DNA of 56,015 nucleotides, taken from NCBI GenBank assembly GCA_000990585.1, contig LBQD01000002.1, positions 1 to 56,015 of the forward strand, given 5' to 3'. Positions 28,501 to 37,647 of this stretch are shown here, one piece after another. Each line of letters starts with the position of its first letter. Position 1 is the stretch's first letter. The position numbers and the translations under genes are program-made. This stretch comes from Candidatus Moranbacteria bacterium GW2011_GWE2_35_2- (lineage in GTDB: Bacteria > Patescibacteriota > Minisyncoccia > Moranbacterales > UBA9337). The notes beneath the pieces were generated by a model, which was not told the DNA's origin, searched no databases, and was given only the letters and a program-made list of their open reading frames with translations.

Positions 28501-31500
28501 CGAAGAAAAATCCGGAACATCACCACTTATTTGACTTGTATAATAAATTTTTGCCGCAGTCGGATTTTCGCTCACCGCCCATCTGACAACTACTTGAGTG
28601 TTATATATTTCCGGAATTATCACACTACTGATTTGAGCGCCTGAATTGGTCGATTCGATCACATCATCCGTATCGCTATTACCATCAAGATTGGAAGATT
28701 TGGCACGAAAATTATACTCGGCTCCGACATCCAATCCAGTAATCACCACTTCATGATATTCTCCCATTGTCGCCACCGTCACCGACGGACTAGTTCCTTC
28801 ATTAATAATGCCGGTAGAATAATATACTTTTGAATCCGAAGCTACACTACTAGTATTCCAAGTCAATTTAACCCAAGTTGTTCCCTTGTCCGCCACCGAC
28901 AAGTTTGTGATACTAGGAGTAGAGGTAATCCCCGATCCTCCTGATCCGTCAGGAATAGTAGAATCAATCGAACTGTAAGATGAAATATTGGCAATATCGT
29001 CCTCACAAGTCAAGCGGTAATAATATCGATGATTTTCATCAACAGTCATATCGACATAATAGTTAATCAGATTATCAATACTTTCATCATAAACCACCTC
29101 TGCCCAATCGGAAACCGCATCCGAATCATTCACTGTATTGACAGTGCTTCCGCGATACAAATGATACTGAACAAAATCATTATTCAAATCGGCATTGACT
29201 TCCCATGAAACAAAAGTTCTATTTTCAATCGGAGTAATATTATCATTGCTGGCGTCCTGCGCTTTTACTCCATTTGGAGTACCTGGAGAATTAGTATCAT
29301 ATACGATCGCATCAGAAGCAGTAGTTGAAATATTTCCATTGGCATCGCGAAATTGTGCATAGACAGTTTTACTTCCATCACCAATAGTTCCTCCATAAGT
29401 CGCGTCAAGAATATCCCATTGGGTTTTTGAAACGGTATAATCTTCCCAGCTTGTCCAGTCGCTACCATTATTTGAAAACCTCATTTGATACCCGCTCTGA
29501 TTATCTTCAGTTGTACTAATAATCAAATTTTCGGTATTATCATTAGTTTTGTTCGCATTTGTTGTTGATGAATCAACCGAGAAAGAATTGATTGTTGGAT
29601 TTTTCGTATCAATAGGAAATCCTGCCACATTCGATTCTCCGGTTCCGACTTGATTGGCGGCATTTCCGTCATTTGCCGAAATCATTATTCTGGCAGATCC
29701 ATAATATACATTCGGCAAATCGGTTTTAATTGTCCAAGAAACAGTTTTTCCACTTCCATTATCAATTCCCGTACCAACATCTCCGGCAGTAGAAACACCC
29801 TTAAACCAAATTGTTTCTCCACTAAGATGACTTGTTAAGCGAGTACTATTGACACCTCGAGTAATGCCGGTCAAATCATTTCCGGATTTTCCGGCATATT
29901 CAATTTGTTCTTTTTCAATTTGAATCGTTCCACTATTTGGCAAATTTGCTGTATTGGAAACAGTAATCGCCGTCGAATCTCCCGCTATCAAATCTTCCTC
30001 AAGAGCTATTCCCAAATCCGCCAAAACGGAAATAGTTTGCGTAGACGTGTCCGAATCCGCAATATCATAGGAAACATTAACAATGCCGAGAGCGTCTTGC
30101 GAAGCAATCACGCTACCAACCAAAGGCGCGACATTTACCACATACTGCAACTCGGCACTGGTTACTGCTGGCGTTTGGTTTCCATTGTCCGTGCTAAGAA
30201 TTATTTTATATTGCATCCATTGATCATCTGTTCCGTCTCCAATATTTATTTCCGCGGGAATAGCACAGCTTACCATTCTGATTCCAGCGCTTACAGATGA
30301 AGAACAATTTATCTCGTCATTGCTTTGAAAATAGCTCGAAGCGGTTCCATCCGGTCCGACAAATCCGGTAGCCGAGGCAGTTTCCGGTGCGTCATTTCCG
30401 TTATTGGTCGGTGCAGTCTGTGCCTGAAATTTGACATTTGTTCCTTGCGGCAATGTCTCCTGCTCATTCCAAATAATTCCAGTAAGTGCATTGGTTTCAT
30501 CATCCGCATTATACCAAGAACCGGTAAGAGTTTGTATTATCGGACTACCGGAAAATCCGGAGATTCTTTCAAATTGAATTGTCACATCACTGAGCGTCGG
30601 AGTTTGCGTTTGATCGGTTGATGACGTAAGTGTCGCTTGATACTGAACATATCGCTCTCCATCCGTCACACAACTATTTGCAGAAATATCCACTCCACTG
30701 GAAACCGCTTCACAACTTGCCCAATCAGTTGCTCCGCTCATATCCGAATTATCGGAGGTTCGCGCTTTCACAGAAACAGATGAACCGAACGGTGTTATAT
30801 TGGCGGTATATGTCAAATCTCCAAAAGAAATATTTCCCAGAGTATCATAGATTGAAGAAATATAACTTCCTGTCATTTGATAATTACTTATATCGACACT
30901 CACATTTACTTGATCCAGTGTCGGCGTATTAGCGCTATCGGGAGTGGTGAGTGTCGCTTCATACCAAAGATACGAATCATTTGGATTGGCGCAAGTGGAA
31001 TTCAAGGCAATAGGAGACGCGCTTCCATCGCAAGTGTCCGCCGCAAAACTCGGCGGAGTTACGGCACTGCTTCCCGATTTGACCTTCACGGTAATATCCC
31101 CGCCATTTAATGTTTCATTCCAAGCAAAAGAATTCCATGTCCTACCAATAGTGCTTCCGGAGGAAACATATGAAACGTAAGTTCCGGAAGAGTTATATCC
31201 AGAAATAGCAGAACAAGCACATAAAATTTGAAATGAGTTAGTGCAAACAGATGTGCCTACAGCCACCCAATCACCAGTAACACTTGGATTATATCCTCTA
31301 TATCCATTCCCTGTCGTAGAAGAAAAGCCACTACAATTATAAATTGAGCCGATACCGGCCCATGTCGACCCGGACCACCAAGATATAGCAAAACCACCAT
31401 CATCAATATTCCCCTGCGCTTTATTCAAGATTCCCCCATTCAACATCGATGCCCAATCATTATCAATTATTGTAAAAGTATTTGTTCCTTTTTTATACCA

Positions 31501-32418
31501 ATATATAGGGGTACTACTGTTGTATCCGTAGTTACTCGGCATATCCCTCAACTCATCCGTTGTTGAATTTATACTTAAAAAACCATGCTCGGTGCCTGTT
31601 GCGCAATTCGGTTTATTGGCGCTAGCGCTGCACTTTGCATCTACACCACTTCTTCCTCCTACTGCGGCACCCGTATAGCCAGTATAGGGATTTCCTTCCA
31701 AATACACAGATGTTTGATATGGCAAAGGACTTAATTTCACACTCGCAGCACTACCTGTCCCATTTTTTTCCGTGCTGGAATATATTTTTCCGCTCGCATC
31801 CCATCCTCCTTGCGTTCCCGGGGTAGCGACAGTTGCCGTGTCGTCAGTTTGCACAACAGAATAATTTGTCGCAAACGTATCCAATTGAACAAACCCCTCC
31901 GCTTCGCTTCCGCTTACTATTGTTTGACTATTGCTTCCACCAGAAAAATCTACATCTGTGGTTTGCGTCCATGAAACATTTTCCGAAGATAATCTAACTC
32001 CACTATTATCGGCAATAATTCCTCCTTCTTTAGAGTCATATTTATCCCAATTGGAAATCGGAGTGGTTTGGTGTGTCACATATTCATTTGGAAAAGCCCC
32101 ACCCGTCCAACTGTTCTGTTGCCAATTAAAAGTTGCCGCTTGAGATTTGAAAACCGGCAAAATCAACTGAATAATTAAAGTAGAAATCACAATAACTGAA
32201 ACCGCCGAGGACAAACTCAATGTCACTCGGCGCACTTTTTTCTGGTATTTTTTTAGCGCAATATATGAATCAAAATAAATATCACATCTCACTTCCCCAT
32301 CTGGATTCTGATGGCACTGCTGAATACGAAAATGATTATCCTTGGCACTGCGGAAAATCAAATTAAAATAATCTTTAAATTTTATTTTTATTTTCTCTGA
32401 ATTTTGTTTTAATTCCAT
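25570..32418 (-). CDS. Giant (2282 aa) membrane-anchored surface protein with about 11 fibronectin III-like modules
   Basis: N-terminal TM, then repeats of pattern [I/V]xWxT[D/N]xxA..VxYg...H.i.i..L..gt.YyF.i...D..GN...S....F.T. Confidence 0.88.
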   Translation of the reverse strand: MELKQNSEKIKIKFKDYFNLIFRSAKDNHFRIQQCHQNPDGEVRCDIYFDSYIALKKYQKKVRRVTLSLSSAVSVIVISTLIIQLILPVFKSQAATFNWQQNSWTGGAFPNEYVTHQTTPISNWDKYDSKEGGIIADNSGVRLSSENVSWTQTTDVDFSGGSNSQTIVSGSEAEGFVQLDTFATNYSVVQTDDTATVATPGTQGGWDASGKIYSSTEKNGTGSAASVKLSPLPYQTSVYLEGNPYTGYTGAAVGGRSGVDAKCSASANKPNCATGTEHGFLSINSTTDELRDMPSNYGYNSSTPIYWYKKGTNTFTIIDNDWASMLNGGILNKAQGNIDDGGFAISWWSGSTWAGIGSIYNCSGFSSTTGNGYRGYNPSVTGDWVAVGTSVCTNSFQILCACSAISGYNSSGTYVSYVSSGSTIGRTWNSFAWNETLNGGDITVKVKSGSSAVTPPSFAADTCDGSASPIALNSTCANPNDSYLWYEATLTTPDSANTPTLDQVNVSVDISNYQMTGSYISSIYDTLGNISFGDLTYTANITPFGSSVSVKARTSDNSDMSGATDWASCEAVSSGVDISANSCVTDGERYVQYQATLTSSTDQTQTPTLSDVTIQFERISGFSGSPIIQTLTGSWYNADDETNALTGIIWNEQETLPQGTNVKFQAQTAPTNNGNDAPETASATGFVGPDGTASSYFQSNDEINCSSSVSAGIRMVSCAIPAEINIGDGTDDQWMQYKIILSTDNGNQTPAVTSAELQYVVNVAPLVGSVIASQDALGIVNVSYDIADSDTSTQTISVLADLGIALEEDLIAGDSTAITVSNTANLPNSGTIQIEKEQIEYAGKSGNDLTGITRGVNSTRLTSHLSGETIWFKGVSTAGDVGTGIDNGSGKTVSWTIKTDLPNVYYGSARIMISANDGNAANQVGTGESNVAGFPIDTKNPTINSFSVDSSTTNANKTNDNTENLIISTTEDNQSGYQMRFSNNGSDWTSWEDYTVSKTQWDILDATYGGTIGDGSKTVYAQFRDANGNISTTASDAIVYDTNSPGTPNGVKAQDASNDNITPIENRTFVSWEVNADLNNDFVQYHLYRGSTVNTVNDSDAVSDWAEVVYDESIDNLINYYVDMTVDENHRYYYRLTCEDDIANISSYSSIDSTIPDGSGGSGITSTPSITNLSVADKGTTWVKLTWNTSSVASDSKVYYSTGIINEGTSPSVTVATMGEYHEVVITGLDVGAEYNFRAKSSNLDGNSDTDDVIESTNSGAQISSVIIPEIYNTQVVVRWAVSENPTAAKIYYTSQISGDVPDFSSSDNQSAECDGDTLICRVDISGLSVNTKYYFYVEADNDTDKNPERGVIRYFNFRTDNDQAAPIIIPNDAVFGAPIIKTDTKAVIKWITDKKAVSRVLHKESGDSYNDPSWSQTYTMERAVVLDNLSRNTTYIYKIQTIDINGNQSESDEFTFSTLAKQEDHPDLIAPDNPTNANVLMTSETEAVIYFSGNTQTTAKLCYETSQISDVDTCDNYKDDDTASITHVFYLENLQSNQVYYYRIKLIDSVNNDIYFYTADSSMIKFTTESLADSFAPGLSTYSVSDTSSDSAEISVVSDSDSIVSIYYSDSTDDFISDDYEEKSSSKSFTTTHSINLKNLSQGRTYYFKIKLQDENGNYNLYDNGGVYYTFETVSGPNISDGPDCSSGNNQLTISWDTDEDADAYVIYSEDDDLADYFKKGEDEKKEDHSITIGSLLPQVKYYYQIISENVEGGVSASDIEECSTLGEGVDSQAPDISSIQAVLIGKNQALINWTTNEVSTSKVRYGKTENYSSTMTENTDMVTNHNVLLEDLDSGTTYHYQVVSKDASANSDESGDYTFKTLGAATEDTDLAGFITGAYTAPDISSASASVSKTLSNSVTVSWKTDKEATSVVVYKPEGGNYKDQGDTTTLTTNHEITINDLSPNTKYTFYVKSVDSLGNTGQSDTDTFTTSAVSDIFNVEVIDVSYDSATISWETSANTTSQLEYGKSREMDKEITKDGDRSKAHAINLTSLDAGTKYYFRIKGEDSSSNIYSSSEYAFSTPAPPEVQDFKVDSIDEHNIKVSFRTSIETDAFITLTNSEKEDEQHFQGSPEQKTEHSLEVGNLDSGATYKLSVKVRDKEGNTTEKEIDKYTTAKDENPPVISNLRTTSALTQNGKVQTILSWDTDEPAKTMFIYRQGIGGNKKEVVVDENYTVKHTAIITTLEQGTAYYFNAKAVDKSGNTKLEQDRGVLTPKDRKNIIQVITNNFQNIFSWTSNIGM

Positions 32419-32487
32419 TATTGAGTGGAAAATAATTACTCTTGAAAGTATATCATATTTTTTTATTTTACCTAAATTTTCATTCTT

Positions 32488-32778
32488 TTATTTTTTTATC
32501 ACAATCTCAATTATTTCTTTTCCTCCCAATTCCCGGTTTATTTTTTCGGTTATTCTTTTTCTATCCAAAAAAACTTCGCTCGCCCATGCCGAGCTTTGTG
32601 TTTTGACAAACAATTTTCCATTTTTAAAATAATCCGGTCTAACCCTGACACTTCCAATCAAGCCATATTCACTTTTTATAATTTTATCAAAAATATAAAA
32701 AACAGTCTTATCATCCAAAACAATATCCGTAACAACCTTCTTGTTTCTTTTCTTAATAAGACTGCTTAAATCTTTCAT
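32488..32778 (-). CDS. DUF721/DciA-like protein (putative replicative helicase loader)
   Basis: 96 aa; KLFVKTQSSAWASEVFLDRKRITEKINRELGGKEIIEIVIK; adjacent to dnaN-dnaA. Confidence 0.65.
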   Translation of the reverse strand: MKDLSSLIKKRNKKVVTDIVLDDKTVFYIFDKIIKSEYGLIGSVRVRPDYFKNGKLFVKTQSSAWASEVFLDRKRITEKINRELGGKEIIEIVIKK

Positions 32779-32789
32779 TTATATATATA

Positions 32790-33935
32790 CTAATTTTTCA
32801 CCGGCATTACAATATACACATATCCATCTTCAACCGTTCCATCTTTTTCACTAATAGATTTGAGCCCCACGGGAGAATGACTATTATTAATCAAAATCGC
32901 CACCTGAGTGGAGTGTATTGTGCCAAGTCCATCCATAACATAACGTGGGTTCAAGACGATTTCTTGATCGGGACCAACAATATCTTCTTCAAAAATTGCT
33001 TCATTTTCCCCATAACTTTGCGAGTAAGAATTGATCGTAAGTTTTTTTTCATTTATTTTAATTTTCATCTCTCCACTGCGATTATCCGTAAAAATTCCGG
33101 CTATTTTAGTTGCTCTTAAAATATCATTTTTTTTCATCACAACTCTTGTTTCAAAACTTTTTGGAAGAATTTGTCTATAATCTGGATACTTTCCATTAAT
33201 TAATCTTGAAACGAGCTGAATTCCGTCCAATTCAAAAAATATTTGATTTTCCTCTATAAAAATTTTCACTTCTCTTTCTTCATTTCCAATAATTCTCAGC
33301 AATTCAAACATTGTTCCGGAAGGAATAATTATCGAATTTTCTTTTTCAATAAAATCCCGGTACTCATTTCCCAAACCGCTCTCATTTAAAGCAATCACTA
33401 CCTCCGCCAATCGAAAACTATCCGTTGCTGCAAGAGAAATTTCCCTCTCCCCAAAAGACATATTAATCCCTGTAAATTCAAGGCGTGTTTCACCAAACGC
33501 AATACATGATGATACTTTAGAAATCGCTTCTTTTATTTTGGCGGAATTTATTAATAACAAAAAATTACCCTTCGGCTCCGGAATGATAGGAAATTCCTCA
33601 CTGTCAAATCCATTAATTTTTGCTTGATACCGCCCGCTAGAAATAATCAAAATCTGTCCCGACACTTCAAGACTCACACTTTCCGAAGACGCAAGATTAG
33701 CGGCAAAATTGCTCAATATTTTTGCCGGAACAGTAATTTTTCCCTCTCTTTCGATTTTAGCGCCGATACTTGAAAAAACTCCGATTTCCAAATTAGTCGC
33801 CAAAAAACGCAATCGCCCTTTACTTGTTTCAATTAAAATATTATTTAAAATAGGCAATGTCGCTTGTTTACCGGTAACTTTTTCCGTATTGAAAACCGCT
33901 TTTTTGAAATTTTCCTGGGTACAAATAACTTTCAT
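32790..33935 (-). CDS. dnaN: DNA polymerase III beta sliding clamp
   Basis: MKVICTQENFKKAV...LPILNNILIETSKGRLRFLATNLEIG; C-terminal VYIVMPVKN. Confidence 0.96.
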   Translation of the reverse strand: MKVICTQENFKKAVFNTEKVTGKQATLPILNNILIETSKGRLRFLATNLEIGVFSSIGAKIEREGKITVPAKILSNFAANLASSESVSLEVSGQILIISSGRYQAKINGFDSEEFPIIPEPKGNFLLLINSAKIKEAISKVSSCIAFGETRLEFTGINMSFGEREISLAATDSFRLAEVVIALNESGLGNEYRDFIEKENSIIIPSGTMFELLRIIGNEEREVKIFIEENQIFFELDGIQLVSRLINGKYPDYRQILPKSFETRVVMKKNDILRATKIAGIFTDNRSGEMKIKINEKKLTINSYSQSYGENEAIFEEDIVGPDQEIVLNPRYVMDGLGTIHSTQVAILINNSHSPVGLKSISEKDGTVEDGYVYIVMPVKN

Positions 33936-33946
33936 ATTTTTGAAAT

Positions 33947-35341
33947 TTAATTAAAACTGAAAATCTTATTTTTTAATATTTTTATATCTTCTGCCATTTT
34001 TTCATCCTCTTTTAATTGTTTATCGATTTTTTTGAAAGCATGCAGAGCTGTAGTATGATCTCTTCCGCCAAAAAGCTCACCAATTCCAGGATACGATACA
34101 TCCAATTCCGTTCTAATTAAATACATTGCTATTTGCCTAGGAACCGCAATTCTCTTTTTTCTACCCTTATTTGCAATCTCCTTTTCATCTATTCCATAAA
34201 ATTCCGCCACTGTTTTAATAACGTCCGTATGATTAATTCCCTTCTTTTTGCGACTAGAAATAATATCCGACAAAATCTCTTTCACATAACTCATAGAAGG
34301 CGTTTTTTTGTTCAAATCACAACTCGCCATCACCCGATTAAGCGCTCCTTCTAATTCGCGAATATTATTTTTTATATTTTCTGCAATAAATCTTACTACA
34401 TCCTCTTCAAGAAAAAAATTCTTTTCAGAAGATTTTGCCCGCAAAATAGCCATTCTTGTTTCTAAATCAGGACTACACACATCCACAATCATTCCCCCTT
34501 CAAAACGACTGCGCAATCGATCTTCCAAAACCTGTATTTCTCGCGGCGGCCTGTCGCTACTAATTACTATTTGCTTATTCAATTGATAAAGAAAATTGAA
34601 AATATGGAAGAAAATGTCCTGCGTTTTTTCTTTTCCGGAAATAAACTGAATATCGTCTATTATCAACAAGCTTATTTTTTGATATTTCTCCTTAAATTGG
34701 TCAATTTTTTGATTTTTAATTGAATCCACTAATTCCGTTGTAAATCTTTCTGATGAAATATAAATAATATTTTTCTCGGGATTTTTTTTAATCACCTCGT
34801 TTCCAATTGCTTGCAACAAGTGAGTCTTCCCTAATCCAACTCCTCCATAAATAAATAAGGGGTTATAAGTATTTCCCAGTTCTTGAGAAACAGCATAACA
34901 AGCCGCTCTTGCCAACTCATTATTTTCCCCTACAATAAAATTTTCAAACGTATAGCGCTGATTTATTTGATAAAAAGATTGCTTTTGTTGTGTAATATTT
35001 TGAATACTTACCGAATTATTTAAATCAACAGTCTTTGCCATTTGAGAAGGCTTTTTCACCATATCAATACTTTTTCCGGATGTATTTTTTTCCTGAGGAC
35101 CATAAATAGTACAAGTGAGCTCGCGGATATCTTCCTGAAAGTTCCGAATTGCCTTAACAATATTGGCATTAAATTTATTCTCCAACCACTCCTTGGCAAA
35201 TCCATTCGGAACACCAACAACCACCTTGCCATTTTCATTAGAAAGAATAACCGTGTCCTTAAACCACGTAATGAATTGAGCTTTGGATATTGACAATTCT
35301 ATTTCCCCTAAAACAGCTTGCCAAAGTTCTTCATTATTCAT
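33947..35341 (-). CDS. dnaA: Chromosomal replication initiator DnaA
   Basis: NPLFIYGGVGLGKTHLLQAIGN, LLIIDDIQFISGKEKTQ and FGGRDHTTALHAFKKI. Confidence 0.98.
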   Translation of the reverse strand: MNNEELWQAVLGEIELSISKAQFITWFKDTVILSNENGKVVVGVPNGFAKEWLENKFNANIVKAIRNFQEDIRELTCTIYGPQEKNTSGKSIDMVKKPSQMAKTVDLNNSVSIQNITQQKQSFYQINQRYTFENFIVGENNELARAACYAVSQELGNTYNPLFIYGGVGLGKTHLLQAIGNEVIKKNPEKNIIYISSERFTTELVDSIKNQKIDQFKEKYQKISLLIIDDIQFISGKEKTQDIFFHIFNFLYQLNKQIVISSDRPPREIQVLEDRLRSRFEGGMIVDVCSPDLETRMAILRAKSSEKNFFLEEDVVRFIAENIKNNIRELEGALNRVMASCDLNKKTPSMSYVKEILSDIISSRKKKGINHTDVIKTVAEFYGIDEKEIANKGRKKRIAVPRQIAMYLIRTELDVSYPGIGELFGGRDHTTALHAFKKIDKQLKEDEKMAEDIKILKNKIFSFN

Positions 35342-35655
35342 TTTGATTTATAAGATTATATAAAAAAATTATTCCGACATACTCTGTTCAAAAGCCTTCT
35401 TTTATCTCCGGTAGCAAAAATTATATCACAATAGAGTTATCCACACCACATTTTATGTGAATAATTATGTGGATAAATTGTGGGAAACTTTTATCTATCC
35501 CCTATTTTAATACTCAAACTACTATGCTTAGAAAAATATTTTAGTAATATTCATCAGTATATTGACCTTTTTCATTTATATTGATACACTACATATTAGT
35601 CATAAACATAATCCACAGTCATATTGTTAATAGACTGTTTTAATAAATTAAAAAA
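35342..35655. other. oriC: Putative chromosomal replication origin (oriC)
   Basis: dnaA-rpmH intergenic; DnaA boxes TTATCCACA at 35437-35445 (+) and 35468-35476 (-), TTATTCACA at 35456-35464 (-), near-match TAATCCACA around 35610-35618; very AT-rich. Confidence 0.8.
35562..35590 (+). promoter_or_regulatory. Promoter for rpmH-rnpA
   Basis: TTGACC-N17-TACACT. Confidence 0.5.
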
Positions 35656-35796
35656 ATGTCCACAAAAAGAACTTACCAACCAAAAAAACTGCGCCGAAAA
35701 AGAAGACATGGCTTCACAAAAAGAATGTCTACTAAAAACGGGCAGGAAGTAATCAAAAGAAGACGCCAAAAAGGAAGAAAAAAACTTACCGCGTAG
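35656..35796 (+). CDS. rpmH: 50S ribosomal protein L34 (46 aa; not in the ORF track)
   Basis: [46 protein letters not shown]. Confidence 0.97.
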   Translation: MSTKRTYQPKKLRRKRRHGFTKRMSTKNGQEVIKRRRQKGRKKLTA

Positions 35797-35892
35797 ATTT
35801 AATAAGTAATAAATTTTCATCGAATTTACAAAATTATCTATATTTTTAATTTAAAAGAATAAATTGTAAATTGAAAATTGAGAATCCTCAAA

Positions 35893-36243
35893 ATGCTTCC
35901 AAAGAAGAATCGTCTAACAAAAAAAGGGGATTTTGAAAGAGTTTCCTCTAAGGGAAACTATTTTTCTTTTCAAAATATCTCCCTCAAAACGACTTCCAAC
36001 AATTCTTCTTTCCCCCGAATAGGATTCTCGATTGGGAAAAAAATTTCAGTTAAAGCAATAAATCGCAATCAAATCAAAAGAGTACTTCGCGAATCTTTCC
36101 AAGAACACCTACCGAAGATTGCCGAAGGTGTTGATATTGTGGTATATTTCAAAAAAGATAATCAATCTGAAAAATTAATTGATTCAAAAAAAACCGCTGC
36201 GCGAGTAGAAAAATTGCTGAAAAAAGCAAACCTAATACAATAA
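35893..36243 (+). CDS. rnpA: Ribonuclease P protein component
   Basis: MLPKKNRLTKKGDFERV...IGFSIGKKISVKAINRNQIKRVLRESF. Confidence 0.93.
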   Translation: MLPKKNRLTKKGDFERVSSKGNYFSFQNISLKTTSNNSSFPRIGFSIGKKISVKAINRNQIKRVLRESFQEHLPKIAEGVDIVVYFKKDNQSEKLIDSKKTAARVEKLLKKANLIQ

Positions 36244-36252
36244 TAAAAATAA

Positions 36253-36969
36253 ATGACATCCATTTTCAACATTTTTGTTAATGATCCCATATTTAATACT
36301 TTGGTTTTTTTGTACAACGCAATTCCCTTACAAGATTTTGGAATTGCAATTATTCTCACAACCATAATTCTCAAATCAGTTTTACTTCCTATTTCCAAAA
36401 AACAAATCGAATCGCAAAAAAAATTGCAAGATTTACAGCCAAAAATAAAGGAATTGCAAGAAAAACACAAAGACAATAAAGAAAGACAAGCAAAGGAGCT
36501 GATGCAATTTTACAAGGATAATAAAGTCAATCCATTTGGTGGATGTTTACCGCTAATCATACAGTTAATATTCTTGATTGCTATTTACCGCATAATCATT
36601 CAAATTTCCGATGCCGGATTTGTTGTGGAAAGCCAAAAGCTTTATTCTTTTATCACTAATCCCGGAAATATAAATCATTTTTTTATCGGCTTAATAGACT
36701 TAACCAAGCCCAACATTCCACTAGCTATTTTAGCGGCAGCGGCTCAATTTTGGCAAACAAAAATGCTTATGCAAAGCCAACCCAAAGTCGCGTCTCAAAA
36801 AGATGGATCTCCTGATTTTGCCCAGATAATGACCAAACAAATGCTTTTTCTTGGTCCATTGATGACTCTTTTCATTGGAATAAAATTTGCTGCCGGATTA
36901 GCGCTTTATTGGCTTATTTCAACTCTTTTTGCTATATTTCAACAATTATATATCTTTAAGAAAAAATAA
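36253..36969 (+). CDS. yidC: Membrane protein insertase YidC/Oxa1 family (short form)
   Basis: LQDFGIAIILTTIILKSVLLPISKKQIESQKKLQDLQPKIKELQ; NPFGGCLPLIIQ. Confidence 0.93.
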   Translation: MTSIFNIFVNDPIFNTLVFLYNAIPLQDFGIAIILTTIILKSVLLPISKKQIESQKKLQDLQPKIKELQEKHKDNKERQAKELMQFYKDNKVNPFGGCLPLIIQLIFLIAIYRIIIQISDAGFVVESQKLYSFITNPGNINHFFIGLIDLTKPNIPLAILAAAAQFWQTKMLMQSQPKVASQKDGSPDFAQIMTKQMLFLGPLMTLFIGIKFAAGLALYWLISTLFAIFQQLYIFKKK

Positions 36970-36995
36970 ATCAAAATAGCCTAATTGCACATCAT

Positions 36996-37031
36996 AAAAA
37001 GCTTCGGGTATTCCCTTTCCGGAGCTTTTCT
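36996..37031 (+). terminator. Intrinsic terminator-like hairpin
   Basis: aaaaagcttcggg..ccggagcttttc. Confidence 0.5.
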
Positions 37032-37072
37032 GTTATCATACGAAATAGAAATTAACCATTTTTTAAATACCT

Positions 37073-37549
37073 ATGAATAAAACTAACGATCAAATTATCC
37101 ATGATTCAGTAAAAAAAATTCTTCTTTTAATGGGTTTTGATTGCCAAATAGAAGTTAAAATAGAACATATTGATGATCAAGAAAGTATTATTTGCAATAT
37201 ATCGGCAGGAGAAGATTCCAATTTTCTTATTGGACAGCACGGAATAAATCTCCAATCACTTCAACATATCGCACGCCTAGTAGTAAGAAAAAAAATTCAA
37301 GACAAATTGAGGTTCGTTTTAGATGTCAACTCTTATCGTCAACAAAAAAATCAAAACATTATAGAACAAGCGAAAGAAATAGCCAAACAAGCGATAAAAG
37401 AAAAAAAATCAATTATTATGCGTCCGATGTCGGCTTATGAAAGAAGATTGATACATATAGAGCTAGCTTCAAATGAGCAAATAATAACAGAGAGTATTGG
37501 AGAAGGAGAAGAAAAGAAGATTATCGTAAAGCCTTCTTTGGAAATTTAA
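37073..37549 (+). CDS. KhpB/Jag-like RNA-binding protein (KH + R3H)
   Basis: NFLIGQHGINLQSLQHIARLVVRKK (KH); PMSAYERRLIHIELA (R3H). Confidence 0.88.
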   Translation: MNKTNDQIIHDSVKKILLLMGFDCQIEVKIEHIDDQESIICNISAGEDSNFLIGQHGINLQSLQHIARLVVRKKIQDKLRFVLDVNSYRQQKNQNIIEQAKEIAKQAIKEKKSIIMRPMSAYERRLIHIELASNEQIITESIGEGEEKKIIVKPSLEI

Positions 37550-37607
37550 AAAAAATCAGGAATTAAGAATTATAAACTAACATAAGCATGTTATATTAGG
37601 ATTCCTT

Positions 37608-37642
37608 AATTCTTAATTTTTAATTCTTAATTTTTAATTCCA
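37608..37642. repeat. About five tandem 7-nt units (AATTYTT)
   Basis: AATTCTT AATTTTT AATTCTT AATTTTT AATTCCA, ending 5 nt before the TTG start at 37648. Confidence 0.8.
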
Positions 37643-37647
37643 AACAA

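Noticed and set aside
26608-32143. Many + strand ORFs (61-131 aa) opposite the giant FN3 gene
   Set aside because: Antisense frames of a long Ser/Thr-rich coding sequence; no SD, no recognisable domains.
35596-35820. 74-aa minus-strand ORF in the track
   Set aside because: Antisense to rpmH (35656-35796), whose product is an unmistakable L34.
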